From contig CAZXCK010000004.1 in the NCBI GenBank assembly GCA_964639225.1, positions 17,033 through 81,032 on the forward strand: a stretch of DNA of 64,000 bases. The letters run 5' to 3'. Every line of letters starts with the position of its first letter. The stretch's first letter is position 1. The stretch is from CAZXCK01 sp964639225 (GTDB lineage: Bacteria > Chloroflexota > Anaerolineae > Aggregatilineales > Phototrophicaceae). Both the position numbers and the translations under genes were made by a program. Positions 35,511-44,225 of the stretch are shown here, in pieces. The notes under the pieces were generated by a model. The model saw only the letters and a program-made list of their open reading frames with translations, had not been told where the DNA came from and made no database searches.

Positions 35511-36566
35511 ATGACTATAATTCGGCAATTTACGGTAGGTCTGTTGCTGGTGCTGATACTGGCACTGGGAACAGGGGCGGGCCTGGCCCAGCAGGTTATC
35601 GACGAAGAGGAGCTTGACGGCCCCGGTTCCACGATTCAGAGTTTCGTCGTCATCTGTGAAGATCGCGTGGTCGTCAATTTCAACGGCAATATGGAACCAG
35701 GATTTGACATCTATTTCCAGGCATTTACAGCACCACAGGGCGGCGGTATTCCGCTGACAACGCTGCGCCGCGCCTCGGTGAACGGCCAGTACAGCTACGG
35801 AGAGGCGGTGCCCTACGCCGACGGTCCGGTGATGCCGGCGGGGTCAGTGGGCAGTGTTTTCACCGCCATCGCCCGCGAGAATGATCCCGGTAGCGTGACT
35901 TTCTCAGAGTTCATCGACGACGTGCAGGACGGCTGTTCGGAGCCGCAGGAGACCGCAGGCGAGAGCGTCGAGTCTGGTGACGGCGTGAGTCCCACCCAGC
36001 AGACAACCCCGGCCAGCCCGATTCTGTCGCCGTTTGGCGGTTTCCTGAACCCCGGCTATGTGCCGCCAGAGAAGCCGCTGGTGCAGATCGGTGCGCGCCC
36101 CGAATTCGTGCCGCCGCGCCAGGAAACTCCAGGGCTGATCTTCGCCGAGTGCAACCAGTACCCTGTTGCTGAGCCGGGCATCATCTACGATACCGATAAC
36201 GTCATCGTGTTCTGGTCGTGGTATGCAAGTACGGCGGAACTGGTGCAGGAGCACATCGATACCGTCGATTACTCGGTGACGTTGTACGAATCCGATGTGA
36301 CGCTGCCCAATGTGGTCCGTACCGAGATCGAACAGCGCGGCAGCGATTACTGGGTATTCTACTATTCGACACTGGGCAACCTGCGACCGGGCGAGTACAG
36401 CATCTCTTACGAAGCCCGCTGGGAACGTGCCATCAGTGACGGCTACACAGACTTCGGCCCCGGTACAGATAACGACATTCTGAACGGTACCTGCACCTTC
36501 AACGTGCTGCCCAATCTCGAAGGGCGCGATGTGATTTACACCAACTGGCCGGTAATCGGCAACTGA
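35511..36566 (+). CDS. Exported protein of unknown function
   Basis: A protein of 351 residues from the ATG at 35511, preceded by AGGAGG with long spacing of 12. The signal peptide (TIIRQFTVGLLLVLILALGTGAGLAQ in outline, residues 2-27) ends with an AQQ cut site. Two beta-rich parts (about 35-135 and 200-345) are joined by a Ser/Thr/Pro/Glu linker (135-175). Four Cys residues fall in pairs (ICED, DGCS, FAECN, GTCTF) and may form disulfides. No known domain recognised. A hairpin follows the gene. Confidence 0.65.
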   Translation: MTIIRQFTVGLLLVLILALGTGAGLAQQVIDEEELDGPGSTIQSFVVICEDRVVVNFNGNMEPGFDIYFQAFTAPQGGGIPLTTLRRASVNGQYSYGEAVPYADGPVMPAGSVGSVFTAIARENDPGSVTFSEFIDDVQDGCSEPQETAGESVESGDGVSPTQQTTPASPILSPFGGFLNPGYVPPEKPLVQIGARPEFVPPRQETPGLIFAECNQYPVAEPGIIYDTDNVIVFWSWYASTAELVQEHIDTVDYSVTLYESDVTLPNVVRTEIEQRGSDYWVFYYSTLGNLRPGEYSISYEARWERAISDGYTDFGPGTDNDILNGTCTFNVLPNLEGRDVIYTNWPVIGN

Positions 36567-36579
36567 TCGGAAATCGCAT

Positions 36580-36609
36580 GAGGCCGGTTGACAACATTCA
36601 ACCGGCCTC
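36580..36609 (+). terminator. Hairpin between the exported protein and rsmG
   Basis: A perfect 12-bp stem (GAGGCCGGTTGA with TCAACCGGCCTC) and 6-nt loop, without a T-run. It covers an upstream ATG of rsmG at 36578 and so favours the rsmG start at 36647. Confidence 0.55.
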
Positions 36610-36646
36610 GTTCGCCGCTGATGAACCCACCGGAGAACAACAGGCG

Positions 36647-37357
36647 ATGGACTCACTTCAGCAGCAGGCGGCTGACCTGTTCGGCCTGGACCTGAGTGCC
36701 GCGCAGATCAGCGCCTTCGAGCGTTACAGCGCCGAACTGCTGGCCTGGAACGCGCACACCAACCTGACCGCCATCACCGAGCCAAACATGGTGCGTGTGC
36801 GGCATTTCCTCGATTCGCTGTCGGTGACGCAGGCGGTGACATTCAGCGCAGGCCAGCGCGTCATCGACGTCGGCACCGGCGCTGGCTTCCCTGGTGTGCC
36901 GCTGGCCCTCGTCTATCCCGACATTCACATGACACTGCTGGAAGCCACCGGCAAAAAGATCGCCTTTCTCGATCACCTGAAAAACGTGCTGAGTTTGTCA
37001 AATGTGACGACCCTCAAAGCCCGCGCCGAAGAAGCCGGCCACAATGTCGCCCACCGCGCCGCTTACGATGTGGTATTGGCGCGGGCTGTCGCCAGGCTGC
37101 CCGCCCTGCTGGAGTACCTGCTGCCTCTGGCGACTTTGGGTGGCGTCTGTGTGGCGATGAAGGGCGCCACTGCCCAGCAGGAAATCCAGGACTCGGCGGC
37201 GGCGCTGGCGACCCTGGGCGGCGAACTGGTCGATGTCCAGTTGATACCATTACCCGGCGTCGATGACCCACACTATCTGATCACCGTGCGCAAAATCCGC
37301 GAGACACCGACGCCATATCCGCGCCAACCGGGGATTCCGACGCGCAAGCCACTATAA
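36647..37357 (+). CDS. rsmG: 16S rRNA (guanine-527-N7)-methyltransferase RsmG
   Basis: A cytoplasmic SAM-dependent enzyme of 236 residues. N-terminal helices (SAAQISAFERYSAELLAWNAHTNLTAIT) include the conserved WN..NLT; then VRHFLDSL, the SAM-binding GTGAGFPGVPLAL, LEATGKKIAFL, the VLARAVARLPALLEYL region and MKG. I chose the ATG at 36647 (CGGAG upstream), since the ATG at 36578 lies in a hairpin and would add a non-conserved extension. The family is usually beside mnmG or parAB; here it stands apart from them. Confidence 0.93.
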   Translation: MDSLQQQAADLFGLDLSAAQISAFERYSAELLAWNAHTNLTAITEPNMVRVRHFLDSLSVTQAVTFSAGQRVIDVGTGAGFPGVPLALVYPDIHMTLLEATGKKIAFLDHLKNVLSLSNVTTLKARAEEAGHNVAHRAAYDVVLARAVARLPALLEYLLPLATLGGVCVAMKGATAQQEIQDSAAALATLGGELVDVQLIPLPGVDDPHYLITVRKIRETPTPYPRQPGIPTRKPL

Positions 37358-37393
37358 AGTTTCCAGAATCCTGGCGGCGGCCACAGAATTTTA

Positions 37394-37402
37394 TGCTATA
37401 CT
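37394..37402 (+). promoter_or_regulatory. Extended -10 promoter of the CNNM/CorC-like gene
   Basis: TGC followed by TATACT (37397-37402), 71 bases before the start codon. No clear -35 element. Confidence 0.55.
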
Positions 37403-37473
37403 GTCTCGTGAAGCCGGCGCATATAATCAACCGGCGTATCGGCTGTGAGTTCGATGCTTAGCGTAGTGAGGAT

Positions 37474-38601
37474 ATGGACCCTAACATTTTAACCCCCATT
37501 CTGGCGGCTGCGGCTGCGCCTGCTGGCGAAGGCGTTGGCACTATCGAAGGCCTGCTTTTCTACATAACACTGGCCCTTAGCCTTTCTTTTCTCTGCTCAC
37601 TCCTGGAAGCGGCGCTACTCTCGACCCCGGCATCGTACATTGAAGCGCAGGCTCAGACAGGCTCACGTGTGGGCGTCTGGATGCGGAATCAAAAGCAGAA
37701 TGTCGAAGACCCCATCACCGCTATTCTGACGCTCAACACCATCGCCCATACGGTCGGCGCGGCGGGTGCAGGCGCTGAGGCGGTCGGCGTATTCGGCCAG
37801 CAGTATTTCTTCTTCATCACGGCCATGCTTACCCTGCTGATTCTGGCCTTTTCCGAGATTCTGCCTAAAACGCTGGGCGCGATCTACTGGAAGCAGTTGT
37901 TTGGCTTTACCGCTTATGCGCTGCGCGTCATGGTGCTGGTGCTGTATCCGGCGGTGTGGGCTTTCCGCGTGCTCACCAATTTCATCACGTCCGACGAGAA
38001 AATGCCCACCGTCACCCGTGGCGAACTGGAAGCTATGGCGCAAATCAGCGCCGTCGAGGGCGCGCTGGAAGAAAAAGAGTCGCGCATTCTACGCAATTTA
38101 CTGCATCTGAGCGGCGTGCAGGTGTCCGACATCATGACACCGCGCACGGTCATGTTTCGCTTCCAGCAGGATATAACGGTCCACACGGTCATCGACCGCC
38201 ACCGGGCGCTGCCCTACTCGCGCATTCCAATTTATGACAAGAACGACGATGACATCGTTGGCTTTGTGCTGCGCCACGACATCCTGACCTGCGCCGCCGA
38301 GGATCGGCTGGATGTCAAACTCAGGTCGCTGGCACGCCCGCTGCACCCGGTGCCAGAGACTCTGTCTGTCACCCGCGTGATGGATGAGTTCATCGCCCGG
38401 CAGGAGCATATTTTCCTGGTATTCGATGAGCATGGCGGCACGTCCGGCATCATCACGATGGAAGACGCGCTGGAATCGCTGCTGGGCACGGAGATCACCG
38501 ACGAGTCCGACGTCGTGGCCGATATGCGCCAGCTTGCCCAACAGCGTTACCTGCGCCAGAAGGCCCTGGCCGACGCTTCTGCCCGGCCAGCGGCGTCATA
38601 A
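37474..38601 (+). CDS. CNNM/DUF21 and CBS domain membrane protein (CorC/HlyC type)
   Basis: A protein of 375 residues. Residues 20-165 are the DUF21/CNNM membrane domain (SLLEAALLSTP, NTIAHTVGAAGAGA, FSEILPKTLGA). Residues 205-335 hold a CBS pair (VSDIMTPRTVMF, YSRIPIYDKNDDDIVGFVLRHDIL, HGGTSGIITMEDALESLLG). The CorC C-terminal domain is missing. Such proteins affect Mg(II) or Na+ handling; older names such as haemolysin are misleading. A short acidic tail ends it. It appears to have its own promoter. Confidence 0.9.
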   Translation: MDPNILTPILAAAAAPAGEGVGTIEGLLFYITLALSLSFLCSLLEAALLSTPASYIEAQAQTGSRVGVWMRNQKQNVEDPITAILTLNTIAHTVGAAGAGAEAVGVFGQQYFFFITAMLTLLILAFSEILPKTLGAIYWKQLFGFTAYALRVMVLVLYPAVWAFRVLTNFITSDEKMPTVTRGELEAMAQISAVEGALEEKESRILRNLLHLSGVQVSDIMTPRTVMFRFQQDITVHTVIDRHRALPYSRIPIYDKNDDDIVGFVLRHDILTCAAEDRLDVKLRSLARPLHPVPETLSVTRVMDEFIARQEHIFLVFDEHGGTSGIITMEDALESLLGTEITDESDVVADMRQLAQQRYLRQKALADASARPAAS

Positions 38602-38651
38602 CCGGCAGACCGATTTCAGCGGCCCTTGCCCAACCGACGAAATATCGCGCT

Positions 38652-38657
38652 ATAATA
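38652..38657 (+). promoter_or_regulatory. -10 element of the rsgA transcript
   Basis: Perfect TATAAT, 40 bases before the leader ORF start and 92 before rsgA. The best -35 candidate (TTGCCC, 38626-38631) is 20 bases away, which is long. Confidence 0.45.
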
Positions 38658-38696
38658 TAGTCAAATGGGGAATCGACCTGGAGAGAGGAGATTCTG

Positions 38697-38780
38697 ATGC
38701 TGATGTTGCATGGTTATCATACGGTTTTGGATAGAGAAAGGATTGCCTTTGACAACTCTGTTAGAGGGACTGGTCGTTAA
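38697..38780 (+). CDS. Putative leader peptide overlapping the start of rsgA
   Basis: A 27-codon ORF with ATG six bases after GAGAGGAG, a far better initiation site than that of rsgA. The peptide runs MLMLHGYHTVLDRERIAFD and ends NSVRGTGR. It extends past the rsgA TTG start (38749) in another frame and stops 29 bases inside rsgA. Ribosomes on it would cover the rsgA initiation region, suggesting translational coupling or repression. The peptide itself may have no function. Confidence 0.4.
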   Translation: MLMLHGYHTVLDRERIAFDNSVRGTGR

Positions 38781-39726
38781 AGAGCAGAGTGGCTTCTTCT
38801 GGGTTGAGCTGGCCGATGGTCGCATTTACATGTGCCGGTTGCGTGGCCGGTTGATGGAAGAAGCCCAGTCGACGGATATCGCCGCCATCGGCGATCGCGT
38901 GCAGATCAGCATCCTGGAGCACGACGAAAGCGGCGATAAAGGCGTCATCGAAGTTGTCGAAGAACGCGCCAGCGCCCTGTCGCGTGCGGCCCGCACCGAA
39001 GGCAACCGGGGTGGCGGCGAGGCCGAACGTGAACATGTCATCATCGCCAATGCGGACGCCATCTTCCTCGTGTTCGCGGCAGCAGAACCCAGCCCCAACC
39101 TGCATCTGCTGGATCGCTTTCTGGTGGCGGGCGAGAAGGCCGAAATAGACGATCTGATTATTGTCGTCAATAAGATCGATCTGGAAGACCCCAGTAACAT
39201 TCAAGCGCGTTTCGCTCCCTATGAAAAAATGGGTTATCGGCTGTTGTACACCAGCGCCAAAATGGGCAGCGGCCTGGATGAGATGCGCGCTCTCCTGCGC
39301 GGCAGAATTTCCGCGTTTGCCGGGCCGTCTGGTGTAGGCAAAACGAGCCTGCTTAACTGCATCGAACCGGGCCTGGGACGGCAGGTCAAGCAGGTGAGCA
39401 AGGCCAGCCAGGAAGGCGTCCACACCACCCGCGATAGTGCCCTGATTAAACTCGACCCCGCGCTATATGGCGCAGGCACCTACCTGGCCGATACACCGGG
39501 CATGCGCTATCTCAACGTGTGGGATGTCGAACCGGAAGAACTCGACGCTTATTTTGTGGACATCGCCGAACACGTGGAAAGCTGCCGTTTCGGTGACTGC
39601 ACCCACACCGGCGAACCAGGCTGTGCTGTGCAGGCAGCCGTCGAGCGCGGCGAGATCAGCCGCAGCCGCTATCGCAGCTTCCGCAAGCTGCGCCAGGAAC
39701 TGGAAGATACCTACGCGCTGTATTAA
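38749..39726 (+). CDS. rsgA: Ribosome small subunit-dependent GTPase RsgA
   Basis: A protein of 325 residues from the TTG at 38749 (AAAGGA six bases before). RsgA checks late 30S ribosome maturation. An OB fold (1-75) leads to a circularly permuted GTPase: G4 NKID (141-144), G1 GPSGVGKTS (192-200), switch HTTRDS, G3 DTPG. A C-terminal zinc knuckle with CRFGDCTHTGEPGC follows. All hallmarks are intact. A leader ORF overlaps the start. A strong terminator follows 38 bases after the stop. Confidence 0.95.
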   Translation: MTTLLEGLVVKEQSGFFWVELADGRIYMCRLRGRLMEEAQSTDIAAIGDRVQISILEHDESGDKGVIEVVEERASALSRAARTEGNRGGGEAEREHVIIANADAIFLVFAAAEPSPNLHLLDRFLVAGEKAEIDDLIIVVNKIDLEDPSNIQARFAPYEKMGYRLLYTSAKMGSGLDEMRALLRGRISAFAGPSGVGKTSLLNCIEPGLGRQVKQVSKASQEGVHTTRDSALIKLDPALYGAGTYLADTPGMRYLNVWDVEPEELDAYFVDIAEHVESCRFGDCTHTGEPGCAVQAAVERGEISRSRYRSFRKLRQELEDTYALY

Positions 39727-39764
39727 ACGCCAGTACGCATTACAATCACTGCGGATGATGAATC

Positions 39765-39804
39765 ACAAAAGGGCAGGACTCCGTGAATAGTCCTGCCCTT
39801 TTGT
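39765..39804. terminator. Bidirectional intrinsic terminator between rsgA and the hydrolase gene
   Basis: A perfect 16-bp stem (39765-39780 with 39789-39804), 8-nt loop; the arms end in AAAA and TTTT, giving U-tracts in both directions. Confidence 0.88.
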
Positions 39805-39822
39805 ATGCAAATGTAGCGCGCC

Positions 39823-41724
39823 CTAATTCGGACTGGCGATGGTGATCCCTGTCAGCAGCAGATCGAACAGCGGTGAGATGGTCATCAGCGCAGCTTCGTC
39901 TGTGTAGACGACCAGCGTCGCCACCACGCCATCACGTTCCGCTCCCAGCGCAATAATCAACTGGCCCGTGCTGAAATCGAGATAGACATTCTGCTCCCAC
40001 ACCAGACTCAGCAGGTCGATTTCCTGTGTCACCAGCGAGGGCAGCGCGAAGTCGGGGTCGATGACGTTCAGCGCGTCGCTGATGGCTTCCTGCACGTCGC
40101 TGGTTTTGCTGGCCATCGCGTACAACACCGATCCGGTGTCCGGGTCCTCATAGCGCAAAAAGTCGGCAGTGCTGGTATCGGTCCAGCCGTCCGGTTCAGG
40201 CAGGGTGAACAGACCACCAGGCCCGGTCACGCTGACGGTGAAGGCCAGCCGCATGCCGTCAACACAGCTTGAGGCCGGTTCGCTGGCCGGGTCGCTGAGG
40301 AAGTCGGCCATAACTTCCACCGGACACAGCCCGCCCAGAACCGCGCCATGCCCCACACCGGGGAAGGTATAGACATAGCGCGTACTCAGCGAACGCGCCA
40401 CCACATCGCCACCGCTGGCCGGGGTGATGGGGTCAAACTCACCAGAAAAGATCAGCGTCGGGATGTCACTGACGACCGCTTCATTGACGAAATCATCCAG
40501 CGTATCCACAGCCCATTCATCGCACAGGTCGAGAAGCCGCAGCGCGGCGACACTGGCAGCCCGTGTAACCTCAGGGTAGCGGCCTTCCACCACCACATCG
40601 TCGATGGTGTAATTCAGGCTCTCGGCGCAGGTCACCGAGTTATACATGCCGCTGGCGGTGGTACGGTCAAAGACCAGCGCCGGCCCCCAGGTCTCTACCC
40701 AGGTGAAATCGTCGTTGCTCATCTCGTCGATGTAGCGCGGGATGTTGGGGATGAGCGGCGTCACATACATGGCGTTAAACAGCAGGCTGACGACTGAATC
40801 GCCATTGACGACTGCATCGTAGATGATGCCGGTTTCCGGGTCTTCCAGTGGAACGATGGCCGGCACATCGTTGAGCTGGTTGACCAGTTCCAGAAAACGG
40901 CTTTCCAGGTCCGGGAAGTTAAGGTTGCAGCGTTCCTGCGCCTCGCATGTCTCAAAAACACGCTCGAAGATGCGATCGGCACGAGCCGAGACAGCCGGCA
41001 CATAATTTTCCTCAAGCGGCACCACAGCATCCAGAATCACGCTGCGCAGGCGCTCCGGATAGTCGCGCATGACGTGCTGGGCCAGCATAGTCCCATAGGA
41101 GACGCCGTAGTAGTTGAACGTCTCATAGCCCAGCGCGTCCATCACCATCGGAACATCGGCGGCGTTTTCCAGGCTGTTGAACGCGGACAGGTTCACCCCC
41201 TCTTCAAGAAGCCGGTCGCGGCAGGCGAGGTCGGCCTGGTTATTGAGTTCGATGACCTCATCCAGGGTCAGCATCTGGTCGATCGTCTCGATGAGCAGGT
41301 CGAAGCCTTCTTCGCAGACCAGATTCGGCAGCGAATGGAGCGTGCCGCGCTGCTCGATGAGGACGATATCGCGCTCGCCCACAAAGAACAAACCCAGGCC
41401 ATTGGGTTCGGCCATCGTCGGCCCGAAGAACTCCAGCGTCGAGCCACCGGGGCCACCCTGGGCCATCACCAGCGGATCGGGCGCCGGGTTGGCCGCGCTG
41501 CTGGGGATAATCGCCACAGCCAGCTCGATGGTGCGTCCGTCCGGCTGGGCATGGAACTCCGGCACAGTGACGTAGCCACAATTCACGGCAAGGCTGCCTT
41601 CGACCAGTTCGAACGGGCATTCAGCTTCACGAAACACCCCGGTGTCGTCCTGGGCGGCAGCCGGTAGGGCCAGGGCCAGCGTCAACAGCAGCAAAAGGGA
41701 CATTAACAACTTTGCGGTTTTCAT
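39823..41724 (-). CDS. Exported alpha/beta hydrolase, tripeptidyl aminopeptidase-like
   Basis: A protein of 633 residues from the ATG at 41724; the in-frame ATG at 41805 would place a polar extension before the signal peptide (MKTAKLLMSLLLLLTLALAL...AQ). The hydrolase core has MAQGGPGGSTLEF (oxyanion region), nucleophile elbow GVSYGT, the Asp region FSGEFDPITPA and the His in GVGHGAV, as in the proline iminopeptidase/TAP families. A beta-rich C-terminal domain of about 120 residues follows the catalytic part. Probably a secreted peptidase or esterase. Confidence 0.88.
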   Translation of the reverse strand: MKTAKLLMSLLLLLTLALALPAAAQDDTGVFREAECPFELVEGSLAVNCGYVTVPEFHAQPDGRTIELAVAIIPSSAANPAPDPLVMAQGGPGGSTLEFFGPTMAEPNGLGLFFVGERDIVLIEQRGTLHSLPNLVCEEGFDLLIETIDQMLTLDEVIELNNQADLACRDRLLEEGVNLSAFNSLENAADVPMVMDALGYETFNYYGVSYGTMLAQHVMRDYPERLRSVILDAVVPLEENYVPAVSARADRIFERVFETCEAQERCNLNFPDLESRFLELVNQLNDVPAIVPLEDPETGIIYDAVVNGDSVVSLLFNAMYVTPLIPNIPRYIDEMSNDDFTWVETWGPALVFDRTTASGMYNSVTCAESLNYTIDDVVVEGRYPEVTRAASVAALRLLDLCDEWAVDTLDDFVNEAVVSDIPTLIFSGEFDPITPASGGDVVARSLSTRYVYTFPGVGHGAVLGGLCPVEVMADFLSDPASEPASSCVDGMRLAFTVSVTGPGGLFTLPEPDGWTDTSTADFLRYEDPDTGSVLYAMASKTSDVQEAISDALNVIDPDFALPSLVTQEIDLLSLVWEQNVYLDFSTGQLIIALGAERDGVVATLVVYTDEAALMTISPLFDLLLTGITIASPN

Positions 41725-41880
41725 AAGGGTGAACTCTCTCTCCGTTTTCGGTGATTTGTTGACGGATACAGGATCATCATAGCTGTATACGAAGTCAGTC
41801 GCCAATTCGGGGCGCAGAGTACGGAAATCCCTAATCCCGCGCTCATATCAACCCTTACGAACGCGGCTGTCATCCTGGCT

Positions 41881-41886
41881 TATAAT
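41881..41886 (+). promoter_or_regulatory. -10 element of the WD40 lipoprotein gene
   Basis: Perfect TATAAT, 36 bases before the ATG at 41923. A GTG at 41896 would be almost leaderless, so the ATG is preferred. Confidence 0.5.
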
Positions 41887-41922
41887 ACGGACATTGTGAA
41901 ATGCGAAACTGAGCAAGTGCCG

Positions 41923-43164
41923 ATGAGACGTTTGATCATATGCTGTACGGGACTGCTGCTGGCCGGGCTGCTGGCGGCCTGTGGCGGCACCGGCGAGGCT
42001 GGCGAGCGTCCAACCGCCCCACCGCCGACTGGCACCACGCGCGTCAGTCCGCTGGGCGCGGCCCCCGAATGGGTCGAGGCGGCCAGCGCTGTGACCGTCA
42101 GCAACGCCGACCAGGCGCGCCTGCTGGGCCGGCTGGATATGCCCGCCGCGCGCAGCACACTGTTTGCCTATACCTTTTCGCCGGATTCGACACGACTGGC
42201 CGGACTCAACAACGATCGCCTGCTGGCATGGGACCTTATCAGCGGGCAGTTGATCATCAACAACGCCCGCCAGGACGGCGCTTATATCTTCTATTCGCCG
42301 GACAAAAACGAGTTATACACCCTCAACCAGAGCGGCGGCGTGCGCGCCTACGAAGCCGAGCGCGGTCGCCTGGAGACCACCTTCAGCGCCCATACCGATT
42401 TCAGCGGCGCGATTGATTACGACGACTTCTACGGCTGGCTGGCGCTGGGTGGAACCGATGGCACGGTCAAAGTGTGGGAGCCGCTGCAGCGCACCAGCCG
42501 CGTGACGATCAACGCGCACGACACACCGCTGACGGTAGTCGCCTTCTCACCGGATGGCGAGTTGCTGCTGACCGCCGCCCGCGAAGGGCCGGTTCGCGTG
42601 TGGCGCTGGCAGGATCGGGAGCTGCTGGCCGAACTCGACGCCGGCGGCGTGTCGCCGCTGCGGGCGATCTTTTCGCCGGATGGCACGCGACTGGCGCTGG
42701 GCATGTGGGATTACATCGGCATGTGGCGCTGGCAGGACGCCGACTTCCTGTATGCGCTGCGCACCGGTCCCGGCGGCAGCGGCGACGTGCTAGCCTTCTC
42801 GCCGGATGGGCGGCTGCTGGTCAACGGCGGCGACATCCCCGAAATGACCGTCTGGGACGCCCAGACCGGCGATCTGCTGGCGCTGCTGCCCGGCGTGGGC
42901 GGCGAGCGCACGACGGCGGCTTTTTCCCCGGATGGCGAGCTGCTGCTGACCGCGACGCTGGACGGCCCGGTAAACCTGTGGAACCTGACGAACCTCGACG
43001 GCGAGACCGTTGGCCAGGCGACACTCGTCTCTACCGACGACGCCCAGCGTGTGCTGGCGGTCGACTGGACAGCGGACGGCTACCTGATGACAATCATCGA
43101 CGCCACCGGGCCGGTCTACGTGTGGGGCATCCCACCAGATGCGCCAGCGGATTCCGGCTCTTAG
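41923..43164 (+). CDS. WD40-repeat lipoprotein
   Basis: A protein of 413 residues. The signal MRRLIICCTGLLLAGLLAAC gives a lipobox LAAC (Cys20), then a Thr/Pro linker. The remainder is a seven-bladed-type propeller with repeated 'AFSPDGELLLTA' and 'VRVWRWQD/VKVWEPL/VNLWNL' elements about 40 residues apart. It sits outside the cell membrane, and likely binds proteins or sugars. I start at ATG 41923 rather than GTG 41896. It converges on the glycosylase gene with a 4-base overlap. Confidence 0.85.
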   Translation: MRRLIICCTGLLLAGLLAACGGTGEAGERPTAPPPTGTTRVSPLGAAPEWVEAASAVTVSNADQARLLGRLDMPAARSTLFAYTFSPDSTRLAGLNNDRLLAWDLISGQLIINNARQDGAYIFYSPDKNELYTLNQSGGVRAYEAERGRLETTFSAHTDFSGAIDYDDFYGWLALGGTDGTVKVWEPLQRTSRVTINAHDTPLTVVAFSPDGELLLTAAREGPVRVWRWQDRELLAELDAGGVSPLRAIFSPDGTRLALGMWDYIGMWRWQDADFLYALRTGPGGSGDVLAFSPDGRLLVNGGDIPEMTVWDAQTGDLLALLPGVGGERTTAAFSPDGELLLTATLDGPVNLWNLTNLDGETVGQATLVSTDDAQRVLAVDWTADGYLMTIIDATGPVYVWGIPPDAPADSGS

Positions 43165-44087
43165 TCACCGGCCTCGTAACGGTCCAGCACCCAGCGCACA
43201 ATCGTGTGATAGGCGGCAGTCCCGGCGAACGCGCCGTAGCGGGCAAACGTCTGCATGACCTGCGCGCCGGGGATGCGTCCGCTGCCGCCGTAGAAGTAAT
43301 GGTTAACGGCGGCCTGCAGCGCGACATCGTTGTGACCGACATAGTTGTGATCGCCGCTGATGCGCTGGATGACGTAAGTCGCGGTCCAGTGGCCGACTCC
43401 CTTCAGGCCCACCAGTTCATCATAAGCATCCGCCACTGGCAGCGCAGCCAGCCCTTCGATGTCCAGCGCGCCCTCAGCGATCTGCCGGGCGATGTCTACG
43501 ATGACGCGCGCCCGCCTGAACGTGATCTTCAGCGGGGCCAGTTCCTGCACGTCGGTTACGGCGGCCAGTTGCGCGGGCGTGGGCAGCGCGTAATAGGCGC
43601 GCCCGTTGAACTCGATGCGGCGCTGGCCCCATTCGCACAGCCAGCGCTGCGCGCGCTGGGCAGCCACCCAGGCGATCTGCTGCTCGATAATCGTCAGCAG
43701 CAGCGCCTCGAAGACGGTCGCCGTGCGTAACCAGCGCACACCGCGCACCGGTTCCACCAACCGCCACAGTTCCGCGTGCTGCCGGGCTGTATCGTAGAAT
43801 GGTTTCGGGTCGGCATCGGCGCAAAGGATGCGGCGCATCTGGGCCAGCAGCGCGGCCCGATCAACCGGGCCGGTAGCCGCCATCAGCGACACGCGCAGCG
43901 CAGAACGAGACGCATCGCCGTAGTTGTCCACGCGCAGCAGCGCCAGGCTGTCATCATCCGCCACCACACGCCAGTAAGCGCCATCGTGGACGACATCCAG
44001 GACCGGATGCGTGTAGCGCGCAAAAAGGTTCAGCGTCAGGCTGAAGTTATACGGTTCTATTGGATAAATAACGCCAAGTGTATCCAT
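43161..44087 (-). CDS. HhH-GPD DNA glycosylase (AlkA/OGG-like)
   Basis: A protein of 308 residues. The N-terminal AlkA-like domain is seen (PIEPYNFSLTLNLFARY). The catalytic part has EALLLTIIEQQIA, then the helix-hairpin-helix LVGLKGVGHWTATYVIQ and a GHNDVALQ turn whose Asp sits where the catalytic Asp of HhH-GPD enzymes is expected. It removes damaged bases, probably 3-methyladenine-type. The fingerprint is looser than in E. coli AlkA, so the substrate is uncertain. A TACAAT box lies only 7 bases before the ATG. Confidence 0.88.
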   Translation of the reverse strand: MDTLGVIYPIEPYNFSLTLNLFARYTHPVLDVVHDGAYWRVVADDDSLALLRVDNYGDASRSALRVSLMAATGPVDRAALLAQMRRILCADADPKPFYDTARQHAELWRLVEPVRGVRWLRTATVFEALLLTIIEQQIAWVAAQRAQRWLCEWGQRRIEFNGRAYYALPTPAQLAAVTDVQELAPLKITFRRARVIVDIARQIAEGALDIEGLAALPVADAYDELVGLKGVGHWTATYVIQRISGDHNYVGHNDVALQAAVNHYFYGGSGRIPGAQVMQTFARYGAFAGTAAYHTIVRWVLDRYEAGD

Positions 44088-44225
44088 GTCGCCTATTGTA
44101 CAGCGAATCTTCGAATTTTCGCCCCGGCCTGCATGAAAGAATCGAAGCTCTCATATCATCTGTTAAAATACGGAAACGGTGCCAGTCAATGGCAGTTGTT
44201 CGATTGTGAAAGAAAGGCAGTCACG

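Noticed and set aside
43776..44225. Long open frame upstream of the DsbA-like gene
   Set aside because: It is antisense to the AlkA-like gene; the real start is the GTG at 44226 with its own Shine-Dalgarno site.
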